DNA from: Eonycteris spelaea
Lineage: Eukaryota > Chordata > Mammalia > Chiroptera > Pteropodidae
DNA length: 64,000 bases
NCBI GenBank assembly: GCA_003508835.1
Contig: PUFA01000118.1
Coordinates: forward strand, 558,001 to 622,000
Direction of reading: 5' to 3'
Made by a program: the position numbers and the translations under genes. Of the stretch, positions 37,575 to 48,541 are shown one piece after another; the first letter of the stretch is position 1; each line of letters begins with the position of its first letter. Below the pieces are notes generated by a model that saw only the letters and a list, made by a program, of their open reading frames with translations, did not search any database and had not been told where the DNA came from.

Positions 37575-37899
37575 TTGGAATTAAGTAAAAAATCCTCAAT
37601 TAGAATTTTATTCCTGTATTATTTATTACTCATTGTACCACATTTTGTTCATCCTTTCATCCATGGATGGACATTGAGTCACTTACAACATATTTTATTA
37701 TATCAGATCATTCATTCCACCCCTAGAAGTCCATGTAGATCCTGACTCCATAACCTCAAATATGTGGTACACCTGCAGCTGCTATTCACCAAGGTGTATC
37801 CTCAACCCTTCTTCCAGTCGTTGAGCTGCTCCTAGGAGACTTTACGGGCCCTCAGCACATCTATGTGCCCTCCTAGCCCTGAATTTTGACCACGGCCTT
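37575..37899. other. Short stretch with a possible LINE-1 scrap
   Basis: 'cctttcatccatggatggac' near 37650 resembles reverse-complement LINE-1 or LINE-like sequence. The rest is not recognised. Confidence 0.3.
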
Positions 37900-38165
37900 G
37901 CTCATAGCAAAGTATTTCTCGCATTTACACTCTATTCAAATGTTAGCTTCTCTCTGAAATTCTCTCTTTCTAAGGCTCTGCTGATGTTCACAAAGCCGTG
38001 TATGCGCCCTGATGCCCCCAGCTGTGATCAACTGCAAGTATTTTAATTATGTGTAATTCTTCCTCTCTATCATAGCTCTCACTAAATGTATTTTTAGACC
38101 CCAGGGCTTGGTTTAGTAAATGGTACATACTTGACATTCAGTAAATATTCATTAAATGAATAAAT
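37900..38165 (+). mobile_element. L2 LINE 3' end, plus strand
   Basis: L2-like text runs to its tail: 'cagggcttggtttagtaaat', 'acttgacattcagtaaatat' and 'tcattaaatgaataaat'. Confidence 0.7.
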
Positions 38166-39094
38166 AAAATATATGAATTCTCACTGCTTTCCAAAATTGA
38201 AAAAATAGCTATACTGTTGAAAATTAATTTAATTATTCTTTTAATCTTGCTGGTATTCTCTAAAACATGTACCTTAGTATCAGGAGAAAGTTTTATTTTG
38301 TTTTGTTATTGCTTCTTTTCTGCATTGCAACTATAAAGCTGTCAGTTAACATGATTACACTAATCCACAAATAAAGATTGATATATTTACGAAATATATA
38401 GACCTAAGAGATAATAAAAGAAGAAAGAGCAATGCAGCATTGTTCTCATAATGCTTCTTTCTGTCATTCCAAGGAGCACCTGCGGTAACAAGGCTTCAAC
38501 TCAGAGAATTAAAAACAGTTAGAAGCATATTCACAGCTGGTCCACCCCGACGAGATGTATGACTTACTTGCTGACTTCTAACTCTCGACAGCTTCGTATA
38601 CAAACAGCATCTCTCTAGAAAACGACTTACTCTCCGATGGAGCTGAAAGTTGATAACGTCCAGAGCAGGACACCTAAAAATGGCTTCTGTCAAGCAGCGA
38701 GTGAATCGCCTGCACGTTCAAATGCATAAAAATGGACTACACTTTATTTTTGTGAAGCCAGCCTATGGTAGCAACACATATAAAGACTAAAAACCTTCCA
38801 TTCAATTGTTACTCCTTCAGAGATTCAATTGCTAATAAAAATATTGTTAATGTGCATACAATCTGCCATAACTAGCAAGAACTCAGCATTAGAAAGGAAG
38901 TGTTTACATTACAGATGAGATGTGCTGATGTATATATAACACATATAATGCCAGATGTACTGTGTTTAGTTTTTAGTCAATAATTTTCTTGTTCCATTTT
39001 CCTAAGTGACCAAATGTACCTAGATATAGAAAAACATTATCTTTACCCTAACCTGCAAATTTGTTTTAAAGAATATGTTTTTGCAACAACATAG
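38166..39094. other. Unannotated non-coding stretch
   Basis: No repeat or gene recognised. The 65-codon minus-strand frame at 38496-38693 has no motif. Confidence 0.4.
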
Positions 39095-39610
39095 TTGGCC
39101 CTTGGGGGCATTATGCTAAGTGAAATAAGTCAGACAGAGAGATACAGGTACTGTATGATCTCCCTTATATGTGGAATCTAAAAAATAAATAAACAACACA
39201 AAGCTCATAGATACGGAGAACAGACTGGTGGTTACCAGAGGTAGGGGGGTGGGTGACAGGGAATTGGAAGAAGGTGGTCAAAAGGTACAAACTTCCAATT
39301 ATAAGATAAATAAATACTAGGGATGTAATGTACAACACAATGGCTATAGTTAACTCTGCTGTATGACATATAGGAAAGTTGTGAAGAGAGTAGATGCTAA
39401 GAGTTCTCATCAAAAGAAATTTTTTTTTATTTTCTTCTTATCGTATCTATATGAGAGGATGGATGTTAACTAAACCTATTGTGATAATCATCTCGTAAAC
39501 ATGTAAATCAGACCATCATGGTGTACACCTTAAACTTACACAGAGATGTACAGTAAGTTCTCACTGTATATTGATAAGTTCTGCAAATGACACATATAAA
39601 AAAAACAATT
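39095..39610 (+). mobile_element. LINE-1 ORF2 end and 3' UTR, plus strand
   Basis: The ORF2 C-terminal and 3' UTR pattern is clear: 'ggcattatgctaagtgaaat', 'gtcagacagagagatacagg', 'tgatctcccttatatgtgga', 'gaacagactggtggttacca', 'ctagggatgtaatgtacaac', and 'tcatggtgtacaccttaaac'. It is 5'-truncated, with an A-rich end at about 39597-39606. Confidence 0.88.
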
Positions 39611-40039
39611 TTACCATAGTTAATTGATATAAGAAGAGTTAAGTTTCTACAATGTCTTATCAAGGATTTAACAAAATGATGTTATCAGAGAACATGCTAT
39701 TTATCAATTATTTCCCAATAAAACTGGGGGAAAATGTGTATTAATATCTACTACTATTCAAAGAAAAAAAAGAAAAAGAAAAAAAACACCAAACCAGACC
39801 TCTTTCCCTCTTCTTCAGGCCCTGGGTTATGGGGAAGTGTCTTGGCTGCTACTACTTAGGACAGAAAAGGGAGTTCGGGTTCCAAATCCTCAAACCTCTC
39901 CCCACACAGCAAGTCTGGTTTTCACTGGTCGTATGCGAAAGGTATTCAGTAACTTCATAAAGTCATTTGAAATGACTATACTAAATAAATAAATGAATAA
40001 ATGTCTGAGGGCAGCAGGATCTTAAGGAAAGGAACCTGG

Positions 40040-40200
40040 GGTTCAGATTTAAGACAATTGGGATCCAGCCCAGGTTCAGTAGTAACTAGACTGGTAGCAT
40101 TGGACAAGCCACAGAAACCTCTTGGGCTTCAATTTCCTCTTTTGAAAACGAATATGATGGATAAGAATCTATTGTTTCAGCTCAAAGATTCTGAAATACA
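40040..40200 (+). repeat. MIR SINE
   Basis: The MIR core is visible: 'gcattggacaagccacagaa', 'acctcttgggcttcaatttc', and 'ctcttttgaaaacgaatatg'. It stops 74 bases short of the hAT element. Confidence 0.75.
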
Positions 40201-40266
40201 AACGAAATTTTTGAATGCTAGTGATAATTACTTGTGGATATGTAAACACAAGCTCTGTTTCAGATG

Positions 40267-40504
40267 TTTTAGAATAGGGGTCCCCAAACCCCAGGCTTTG
40301 GACAGGTACCAGTCCCTGGCCTGTTAGGAACCAGGCCACAGAGCAGAAGGTGAGCTGCTGGCATGCTCCCAATGCTTCATCTGTATTTGCAGCCACTCCC
40401 AGAGCTAGTCACCGCCTCAGCTCCACCTCAGATCATCAGGCATTAGATTCTCATGGGAACACCAGTGTCTGGTGCCAAAAAGATTGGGGACTGCTGTTTT
40501 AGAA
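40267..40504 (+). mobile_element. hAT-Charlie MITE (MER1/MER30-like) with target duplication
   Basis: A 222-bp non-autonomous element (40275-40496) is flanked by a perfect 8-bp duplication, ttttagaa, at 40267-40274 and 40497-40504, as expected of a hAT transposase. The left end taggggtccccaa and the reverse complement of the right end, cagcagtccccaat, form imperfect terminal inverted repeats with the hAT CAG-type start. The left half resembles MER30 ('ctggcctgttaggaaccagg', 'gcattagattctcatgggaa'), and the right end resembles MER1 ('ggtgccaaaaagattgggga'). It encodes nothing. The 108-codon plus-strand frame ending inside it is spurious. Confidence 0.9.
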
Positions 40505-40979
40505 GGAATTGTGTTTTCTAATGCACTTACATTTTATGTAATGAATGTAATGTGTAGGAGTCATCTACCTTTATACTGTGTTTCTCATAATTGGTACTTA
40601 ATTTCAATCTGTTCCTTGAAATTCTATCCCTGTTGCTTTTGGTCACCTGAGTGGAAACTGCAAAGGTCTGAACCAGACCTAGTCAGTTTGCTCAACTTAT
40701 TAATGATTTAAGTTATGTGGTTCAATTAACCTGAAATGGAGATCCTAGCACCCCAAGGTGATTAAGAGAATATGAGCTCCATAATTCAAAATTTATAAAG
40801 ATATCATAGATGAAATATGCCTGCTCGGGAGCTCAAGGATGTTCCATATGTCATAGAAAGTGTTTCCCTATGTCACCAACAAAATCTTGAATGTAGTGCT
40901 GAGTAAGGATATATTGGACCTCTTTGGATGTAGCCCACATAAGTCAGATAAGCAAACATTAAAAACCAATATATGCAGA

Positions 40980-41024
40980 TTTTCAGGCATATTATCTCAT
41001 TTAATTTTCACAACAACCCATGAA

Positions 41025-41067
<43 letters not shown>

Positions 41068-41180
41068 CAGGAAATTACTAAAGAGGTTAATTACACTGCC
41101 CAAGGTCACACCTAGTAAGGATCAGAGACCTGGAATTAAACACAAGTTTCAAGATCCCATTCATGGTTCTCTTCACCATA
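40980..41180 (+). repeat. MIR SINE interrupted by a (GT)n microsatellite
   Basis: MIR halves flank the run: 'cattatctcatttaattttc'-like sequence before it, and 'cactgcccaaggtcacacct' after it. A perfect (GT)n run (41027-41064) sits between them. It probably grew from a short GT tract in the element. Confidence 0.8.
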
Positions 41181-41329
41181 TTGTTTATCTTGACAATGGA
41201 ATTTTTCATCTAGGGTAGTGGCAACCGTCAAGCATCTATTAAGTGCAATGCAAGTGCAATGGGAGAAGGGAAGTCCTTTTCTGTGAAGCTCTTGCTATCT
41301 AGTTGGTGAACAAAGCACAGGGAAGGCAC

Positions 41330-41530
41330 ACATGACAAAGACAGCCTTTATTGAGTGTCCAATGAGCAGCATGAGACACTGGTGCTATAAGAACTCAGGG
41401 AAGGGGAAATGACATGTTGCATGAGAAAAGCTTCATGCAGGATATAGAATCTGACAAGAGCTCTGAAGGGTGAAGTCGGAGTGCATGAAGAGTGGCATTC
41501 CAGGCAGGAATAAAGAGTATGAGCAAAAGC
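41330..41530 (-). mobile_element. L2-like LINE fragment, minus strand
   Basis: Weak reverse-complement L2 pattern: 'gccttccaggcaggaataaa'-like text at about 41490 ('cattccaggcaggaataaag') and a 'gagctctgaagggtgaagtc' block. The match is partial. Confidence 0.4.
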
Positions 41531-42304
41531 TGAGAAGCAAGAATTAAAAAGCAGCACACAGGTAGAAGCCGTGGAAATGCCCTGGCCCAAACTGGGGGAG
41601 AGGAGGAAAATCACAGTGTTTATTTTATTGCTCTGCTTCAAAATGCACATGCATACGTTACCCATACATCTTACATGTGCAAATGTTACACAATAAAATG
41701 AGAAGATTTAGAAAGACGTATTCAGGGAACAATTAGCAGAACCTTTAGGGGGTATAGTGCCTATAGCTTAAGGAGATGGGGAGAAGATTTAGCAGATGGA
41801 TTGAGGTTAAAATGAGAAATAACTTGAATACAACAAGGAAACAACAGTTAAAGACAACGAACACTGCTGAGAAAAAATGAAAAGTGCCACATATTAAAGT
41901 CATTTTCATATCTTTGCAAACATGAAAACACTCTTTTTTTCACTAATTGCCTTGGAAGCCCTACTCAGGTGCTAGGACCTATTTATGTGCCATGAACCTT
42001 TTTATCTCCAGATTTCAGTTACCTACATCTTGGAGACACATATTCATCTAATGCACAGAGTGATTTAAACTAGTTGAGGTTCCAGAAGCCAGAGATAATG
42101 TTCATCTACTTCACTGTTATCTCCCTAGAGCTTAGGACTTGAACTGATATGTCATAGTCACTTACACATAGACAAAAATGTATGTGTGCATCTGTGTCAT
42201 TGTGAGATATTTATTAAATACAGAGATAAAAAAGAGAGCAAGGAAGGGAAGAAAGGAGAGGCCACTTATCTTTCATCTCTTTTCCCAAGTACATCTTTTC
42301 ATTT
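41531..42304. other. Unannotated non-coding stretch
   Basis: No repeat or gene recognised. Confidence 0.4.
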
Positions 42305-42450
42305 TTTACTTAAGAAGTCATTCAGCAAGCATTTATTGAGTGTCTTTTGTGCGTTGTGCTCATCACTGCTCTACATACTGAGGATAAAGCAGTGATCAAA
42401 ATAGACAAAATAAAAGAAAACCCTGCCCTTGTGGAACACTTTCTAATAAT
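42305..42450 (-). mobile_element. L2 LINE 3' end, minus strand
   Basis: Reverse-complement L2 tail: 'attcagcaagcatttattga', 'cactgctctacatactgagg', 'ataaagcagtgatcaaaata', and 'aaccctgcccttgtggaaca'. Confidence 0.8.
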
Positions 42451-43252
42451 GCACACTCACGAAAAAGCTTTTTCATCTCTGCAGAATATGATTTCCTTGT
42501 AATAAGCTTTTAACTACACAATGTGTGTGTTTATAAAAGGATTTTACTAGTTTTAAGTTAACAAGTATTTATTTAAAAATTTCAGCTTAATCAGATCTTC
42601 TTCAACTTTTGCTGTCGCACACAGAAAATATTGCTCTGGTATTGAAGTGGTGTGTTTAGGGAATGGAATTAAGAAATAAATCCATTTTGTAATAATGATA
42701 TTTTCTCATTTTATAAGGTTCTAGTACAGAAATGATCATGTAACTCTTTAATATAATTAGAAATGACCTAAAATGGATTCAGCCTAACGAGTACAGATGA
42801 AAACTGACTTACAGCCCTAATTTTACATTTCTGGCTGTGGTTTGTTTCGATAGACTGCTGGTTTTCAACATAGGTCAGTTGGGAGGGGCTTGTTGGAGGT
42901 ATACGCAATCACCTGACTCAGTCTTTCAGCAGTCAGTCAAACTCTTGTTTCGCTGATTAAAAGAAAAGGGATTCTTGGACAGTGATTCAAAATTATACAT
43001 GTTGATGTGAGCCAGATGCCAACAAATTGACCATGAATATACCAAACGTTACTCAGAACTCTAGTTACAGGTATGTTTTACTGAACTGTAGTGCCAAGAT
43101 CCCATTTCATTGGTCTAATTTTTCTCTCCACTCTGAGAGACAACTGCGTTGTGATAGATGACCATCCCCACGCAAGATCGAGCCTATGAAGCAGAGTAAA
43201 TAACATTAGCATGTTATACTCTTCAGACCATGCTCTGCCTCAGAATGACACA
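42451..43252. other. Unannotated non-coding stretch
   Basis: No repeat or gene recognised. Confidence 0.4.
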
Positions 43253-43254
43253 GG

Positions 43255-43304
<50 letters not shown>
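43253..43304. repeat. (CG)n(CA)n microsatellite
   Basis: A short CGCGCG stretch passes into about 20 CA units. Confidence 0.95.
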
Positions 43305-43306
<2 letters not shown>

Positions 43307-43648
43307 TCCTTGGAGCCTCACGATTAACTTGGGCTTTTTAATTAAACTACCTTCTCCAAAATCTCGACTGAGTTTTTATTCCTAGATTTGTTTTCCTTTT
43401 GCTAGATTATAAAGAAGAAAGTTATTTTCTACCATATTTGTATTAATCCCTAAAATAATTTCACGAGTAATCTAAAGGTGAGTTGGGTTCAAACACAAGC
43501 GCCCAAATAGGACCCTCTGTATGGCTTTAAGATAGGGACTTGTATTCCGAATTCCCACCGCCCAATATTAGAGGATTCTCCATAGAGACACAAAGGATGA
43601 ATGTTTAAGAGCTCCTTAAATGCTAGACAAAAATGTGTTTTAGACTGT

Positions 43649-43721
43649 GGGTCCATAGCGTAATGGTTAGTAAGTCTGCCTTACATGCAGAAGGTTCTGG
43701 GCTCAGGTCCCAGTGGAGCCA
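43649..43721 (+). pseudogene. tRNA-Val(TAC)-like unit of the SINE
   Basis: Folds as a tRNA of exactly 73 nt. The acceptor stem ggguccA/UggagCC has one G-G mismatch at pair 3-70. The anticodon stem TCTGC/GCAGA is intact with loop CTTACAT, giving anticodon TAC (valine). The T stem CTGGG/CCCAG is intact but its loop is CTCAGGT, which has lost the TTC sequence. Box A (tagcgtaatgg, 43656-43666) is intact, while box B is altered (ggctcaggtcc in place of GGTTCGANTCC). It is part of the retroposon, so not a working tRNA gene. Confidence 0.85.
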
Positions 43722-43730
43722 CCATCAATG

Positions 43731-43840
43731 GTCTACAGCCATGCCATCCTGAACAAGCCCAGTCCTGTCTGATCTCAGAAGCTAAGCAGGGTCAGACCTG
43801 GTTAGTACTTGGATGGAGACCACCTTGGAAGACCAGGTGC
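43731..43840 (+). pseudogene. 5S rRNA-like unit of the SINE
   Basis: It is collinear with vertebrate 5S rRNA from base 1 (gtctacagccatgcca) to about base 111 (gaccaggtgc). It lacks the last ten bases and the T-run terminator. The internal control region is the best kept part: gaagctaagcagggtc (box A) and cctggttagtacttggatgg (box C) are unchanged. Substitutions concentrate outside it, many of the C-to-T or G-to-A kind expected from CpG decay. Confidence 0.9.
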
Positions 43841-43886
43841 AAATAAAAATAATAAAACAAATACATAAAAATAAAAATGTGTTTTA

Positions 43887-44569
43887 ATCACTCAGAAGTT
43901 CCAAAGGATTTTCTAACCAAAAACATCTGTACTCCCCATCATATTATTATTCACACATTATAGCAAAGTTTGTAAATTGTTTGACCAACCTGCATGATAC
44001 TACAATGTCTATGATGACACAGAACATACCTGTCTTATCTCCATGTCCCAAACCTCGTCAGCATTGGGCATACAGTAGCTGCTGAGTAAATCTATGCCCC
44101 AAGATTAGCGTTTTACTTATTTGTATTGAAAGCATAATTCCAAGCGAAAGATAGATGAATATATAAATATGTATAAAGGCAAATAAGTACAAAATGGGTG
44201 TTATCGGTCTGCTTGGGAAAAGCAAATAGCAATCTCACAATTTTTGATGCCTTTCACTGTTTGACAAGTCTCCGAAAGTTCTCAGGCATCCAAAAGGACA
44301 GTTTATTTTATTAAAGATATAATCGTTAATGGAGGAATTTGGACATCCTAGGACAGGCCAGCAGCACAGAGAAGCAAAAGTGAATGTTTTCTAGGACTCG
44401 GTTGGCATAAGAACTTTCTACATAAAAAGATGAGGAGGAAGACGAGGATGGTTTTCTTCTCCCTACACGTTTCACCAGGTGAATGAAGACGGTCGTTTCT
44501 CTCGCAAGGCTCTGCTTTGCGGGTCAGGCACGTGAGGGTTGACCTGTGAGGGAAAGTAGGTCCCTAACG
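43887..44569. other. Unannotated non-coding stretch
   Basis: No repeat or gene recognised. Confidence 0.4.
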
Positions 44570-44703
44570 TAAGGTTGCCAGATTTAGCAAATAGCAGTAC
44601 AAAGTGTCCGGATAAATTCAAATTTTAGATAAACAATGAAAATGTTAAGTATACGTGCCAACTGTTATATTTGGGAATCCTATATTTTCTCTGGCAATCC
44701 TAC
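44570..44703. mobile_element. Palindromic MITE-like element
   Basis: Inverted ends aaggttgccaga (44571-44582) and tctggcaatcct (44690-44701) enclose a partly self-complementary body ('aaattcaaattttagataaa', 'caactgttatatttgggaat'). I recognise the layout of a common mammalian palindromic DNA repeat but cannot name the family. It forms the start of the 190-codon frame at 44671-45243. Confidence 0.55.
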
Positions 44704-46429
44704 CCCCATAGCTGGGTAATTTCAATCCACACTTCCCAAGACGGAAATTTTCATTTGATGGTCGCTTTCCTAGAGTTCCATTTCTTTCTTTTTATGTTAC
44801 ATTTGTCACATTTTGCTCTTCTCAAGGCTGAAAGTGACTACATTGGAGACATTGTTGTTATTATTATTATTATTATTATTTATGTCATTACTTCTCAGCT
44901 TTTCCAGAGAGCAAAGGGTCTCCTCTGGGAGCAGCATCCTCTTCCTGTGGGCTGGAAAGTAGCTACAGTATTCCAGACAGTAGCATACAGGGACCCTGTC
45001 GACACATTTCTCAGACTGGATCGGATAGACTCCCTAAAAGAAGTCTGCGAGGCCTTGAGTATTTTGACACACGAGTACAGAAAGAATGAAAGGGGACTAG
45101 CCTTGGGGAACCTAGTCTTTATTTCTGGCTCTGGGAATGACTCCCCATATGGTCAGTCACCCGGCAAGCTATTTCAAGGTTTTCATGCCACCTCCCAGAC
45201 CTTTTATCATGTGGGGGCTGATAACAATTCCAGAATCTCCTAACTAAAAAGAATATTACAGGACTAAGATGAAAACTCTTTGAAAACAAAAAATGAAATC
45301 GTGTGGGAAAATGTTATATCGCTTGTTTAAAAATGCTTACTTCTCAAAAGGAAGCAGGATGGCATAGAATATGTATAAATATGAACTCCTTTTAAATAAA
45401 GTGATGTCTCATTTCCCTGGCATTTTTCAGAGAGCATTCTACATTAAGCCAAGGCTTTAGAAAAATATTTCTAAATCCTGCATCTCTGAGCATACTGAAG
45501 AAAAATTTGCATTTTCTTGATGAGTCTGAGGCAACATTAAAAACCTTGGTTATTCCGTTGCCTGTGCTCCACAAAACGAGTAAACAAGAAACAAAGGCAT
45601 AAAAAGATGTTGTACTTTTGAGAGCTTCCAGAGTCATTGCGATGCAAAGGCGGGTTTGCACTTATGCTAAATGACCCCTGCTGCTGGCTTTTATGGTGCT
45701 CAGTCTCTCAGGCTGCTGTCACTTCTCATCGCTGTCACAGGCCATCATTTCTCCCCAGTGCCATTTGCCATTTCCTCTCTTACTTTCCATACAATTTTAT
45801 TGGGAAAGTCATATGTCCTGTGACAAAGCATGTGGAATTTGCCACTCAGAGGCATTTTTACTTACTTCTGCTTTGCTGTCTATTTTCCAAGTGGCTGAGA
45901 TTGGCAGTTCTGGAAGGCTCTGATAGATTAATAGCTTCACGTCAACCATAGGTCCTATGTACACACAATTGATATTTATTTCAAATGTTGAATGGTTAAT
46001 ATACCTCTGGATGTATTAATAAGTATTGTTTATTTTGAAGCATCACATATCTATTATCAAAAAGTAATGAAATGTATGCTTGACAGCCGCTAAACCCTCT
46101 CAGTCAGCTGAATTACCATATTCCTTCATTTTGAGCACACCTGAATAAACATAATGTTTCTAAAGTCGAGATAAGTCTTTTAATTGATATGCATATTTAA
46201 TGTGGCAATGTTCCTTTGGTTCCGGAAAAGCTGCTATTAAGAAAGATGCTTCTTCAACTGACAAATTTATAGATGAAAGAAATAAGAACTTTTTAGAGTT
46301 TTTCCACACACAGTTCAAAGAGGCTAAGAGTAGATATTGTGAGAAAAGAAGTAATATTACAGATGTTACTAGCACAGCCTTTAATTATCATCGCACCTTT
46401 TGCCCCACATCATGACCTCCTTCCACACT
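44704..46429. other. Unannotated stretch with a 190-codon frame and (TTA)n
   Basis: A (TTA)n run lies at 44853-44881. The 190-codon frame (44671-45243) begins in a MITE and passes through that run as seven isoleucines, so it is very unlikely to be a gene. Nothing else is recognised in 1.7 kb. Confidence 0.45.
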
Positions 46430-46501
46430 CCAAAGGAGAGTATAATGCTGATTATAGCCTTCTAGTCCATTTTTCTATTGTGATATATAGCCTTCTCTTT
46501 C

Positions 46502-46562
<61 letters not shown>

Positions 46563-47560
46563 TAGATATAGGGGGAATTTTAAATCTGTTATTACATTGC
46601 ATGTGTTTTTATATTATAGAATGATATTATAGTATTGTCGTGTAATTTGTCTCTATCACTCCACATTATGTTTTGAGAACTACCCCAATATGGACAGATA
46701 GAGTTCTACAGTAACATATGTAGAGATAATTTATTGCTTTTTGCTGCAGTGTACCCTTGTCACAAATCATCACAAGTTGTATATTCATTCATCTATTAAT
46801 GGATATTTAGTTTACTTTAAATTTTTTCTGCTGCCAATGAGCTTCAGTGAACATGCTCACTCATGTCTCTCGTGCCAGGATGTCTCACAGCTGGGCACTG
46901 ACCTGGGCTCCAATGACTCGTGGAAGCCGATGGTGCACATATTTCTTACTCTGCCTTCAGTGATGCTATGTTGGCAGCTCCCACCGTGGTGGGAGCATTA
47001 ACACTATGGAAAATGGCAAACCTACAAATCAAACTCCCTGTCCCGCAACCAGAAAGCCACTCATTAACGTTTACCAGCACATCACTGATGTTTACCAGCA
47101 TAGCACTGGACGACTATTCCCTGAAGCGTATTACTAAGAATTAGGGTATGCTTGTTTTTATTTTTACTGGGTGCACCCAAAGTTGCTGTGCCACCATCCA
47201 CTCCCACCTGTCAGTATATGAAAGCATAGCCTCTAAAATGTCTTTACAAAGGCTTGATATTGCCAGATATGTTCATTTATGCCTTCATAATAGATAAAAA
47301 TTGCCATCTCATTACTGGTTTCATTTGCATTTCCTCATAGCCAGTAAAGTTGAGCATCTTTTCATATGCATAGTAGACATTTGGATTTCCTTGCCTTTAG
47401 ATTGCTTGGCCGCTTTTCAAATTGGCCGTTCTTTTTTCTTATTGAATTATAGGTGTTCTTTATATAGTCTGGAAAACCAATCTTTGTTACACAATCTACA
47501 AATATCTTTCATCAACCTTTTACTTCTCTTTTAACCTTGTTTATGGTGTTTGCCTAACTA
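46430..47560 (-). mobile_element. LINE fragment(s), minus strand, with an unidentified insert
   Basis: Reverse-complement LINE-1 phrases occur in two parts: 'catcacaagttgtatattca' and 'cattcatctattaatggata' (about 46770-46805), then 'gccatctcattactggtttc', 'agcatcttttcatatgcata' and 'attataggtgttctttatat' (about 47305-47465). Between them (about 46900-47145) is sequence of unknown origin. A (GATA)n run lies at 46503-46568. Confidence 0.55.
46503..46568. repeat. (GATA)n(GACA)n microsatellite
   Basis: About 12 GATA units followed by three GACA units and a further GATA. Confidence 0.95.
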
Positions 47561-48494
47561 TGTGACTTTGAGAAAGATACTTAATATCTATGTGTCTAAT
47601 AATTCTCATCCATGAGACTAGAACAGTATTTGAGCCCACCTTATTGATTGGGTTGATACATGTATATCAGTGCCTAGCAATTATTACCATTGTTGTTGTT
47701 ATTACATTGCTCTATGAAAGTTCTTGGTTTTGATATAGTTTTTTTTTCTTTCTGCTTATTTGTTGAAGAAATCTTTTACAAATCCAAGAGATGGAAAGAC
47801 AGACAGACTACTCTATTTTCTTCTTTTAGTTTTAGAATATTTTATGTTTAGGTCACTTATACATTTGACTCTGCTTTTCATTTCCCTTTATTCTGAGAAA
47901 TCCTGAGCCAGTAGGTGCTCAGAACAAAAAAAGAAGAGAGAGAAAGAAGAAGTCACAAGAATTTTTATAAGTGATCCTGCTAAGAAACTCTCAAAGTGGA
48001 GCGAGATGAAGGAAGGGCTAGTGGGACATATTACTATCAACCATACTTCAATCTTTTAAAATGGAAATCCTGATTCCCCTGTCATATTTATGTCAAATAT
48101 TGCAGGAGCTTTAATAATTGATAACTTCCAAGACGAGCAAGGGCACCTGGTATCTAGGCCTTGCGATGTTTTATCTTATACATGACAATGATCTCTCCCT
48201 TTATCCCCTTCCCAGATAATATCCAGGTGATTCTTAGACCCTAAACTGTCTCTTTCTGAATCACGTTGGGTTTTTTTCCTACATATTCTTTCTTGGGATT
48301 TGGGAAAAATCCAATTTCAATTTATAGTCAAAAGGTAGGATGGGAGAATGGCACGCTGGCCTGCAGGTTGTTGCTCCTCTGGTTCCCCACAGGCCTCCAC
48401 CTGACAGCCACAGAACTAGCACACAAAACCCTCAAATCCAGTATGTCTCTGCCAGGTAGCACCTGCACACTGAACAGTGGACAGTACCACCTCT
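47561..48494. other. Unannotated non-coding stretch
   Basis: No repeat or gene recognised with confidence. Confidence 0.4.
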
Positions 48495-48541
48495 AGCAAC
48501 TGGGGAGTCCTCACACTCAAAAGTTCGGGAATCACCAGTCT
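48495..48541 (+). mobile_element. MER5-like 3' end
   Basis: 'cctcacactcaaaagttcgg' and 'gaatcaccagtc' resemble the right end of MER5A. It is very short, so uncertain. Confidence 0.3.

Larger units (their letters stand above)
43629..43886 (+). mobile_element. Hybrid tRNA/5S rRNA SINE, MEG-TR type
   Basis: A composite retroposon (43643-43872) has, in order: 6 leader bases; a 73-nt tRNA-Val-like unit (43649-43721); a 9-base linker; a 110-nt 5S rRNA-like unit (43731-43840); and an irregular A-rich tail. A perfect 14-bp target-site duplication, aaaaatgtgtttta, flanks it (43629-43642 and 43873-43886), proving retroposition as one unit. A hybrid tRNA/5S rRNA SINE named MEG-TR is known from fruit bats, and this copy fits that description. 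Amniote AmnSINE1 has the opposite order (5S, then tRNA). The perfect duplication suggests a fairly recent insertion. It is the only copy in the window. Confidence 0.88.

Noticed and set aside
43649..43721. A functional tRNA-Val gene
   Set aside because: The T-loop and box B are altered, it has one acceptor mismatch, no T-run terminator, and it lies within a retroposon flanked by one target duplication.
43731..43840. A functional 5S rRNA gene
   Set aside because: It lacks the last ten bases and terminator and is inside the same retroposon.
44671..45243. 190-codon plus-strand open frame
   Set aside because: It starts inside a palindromic MITE and reads through a (TTA)n microsatellite as a string of isoleucines.
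46503..46568. CRISPR-like regular repeats
   Set aside because: It is a simple (GATA)n microsatellite without spacers, in a mammalian genome.
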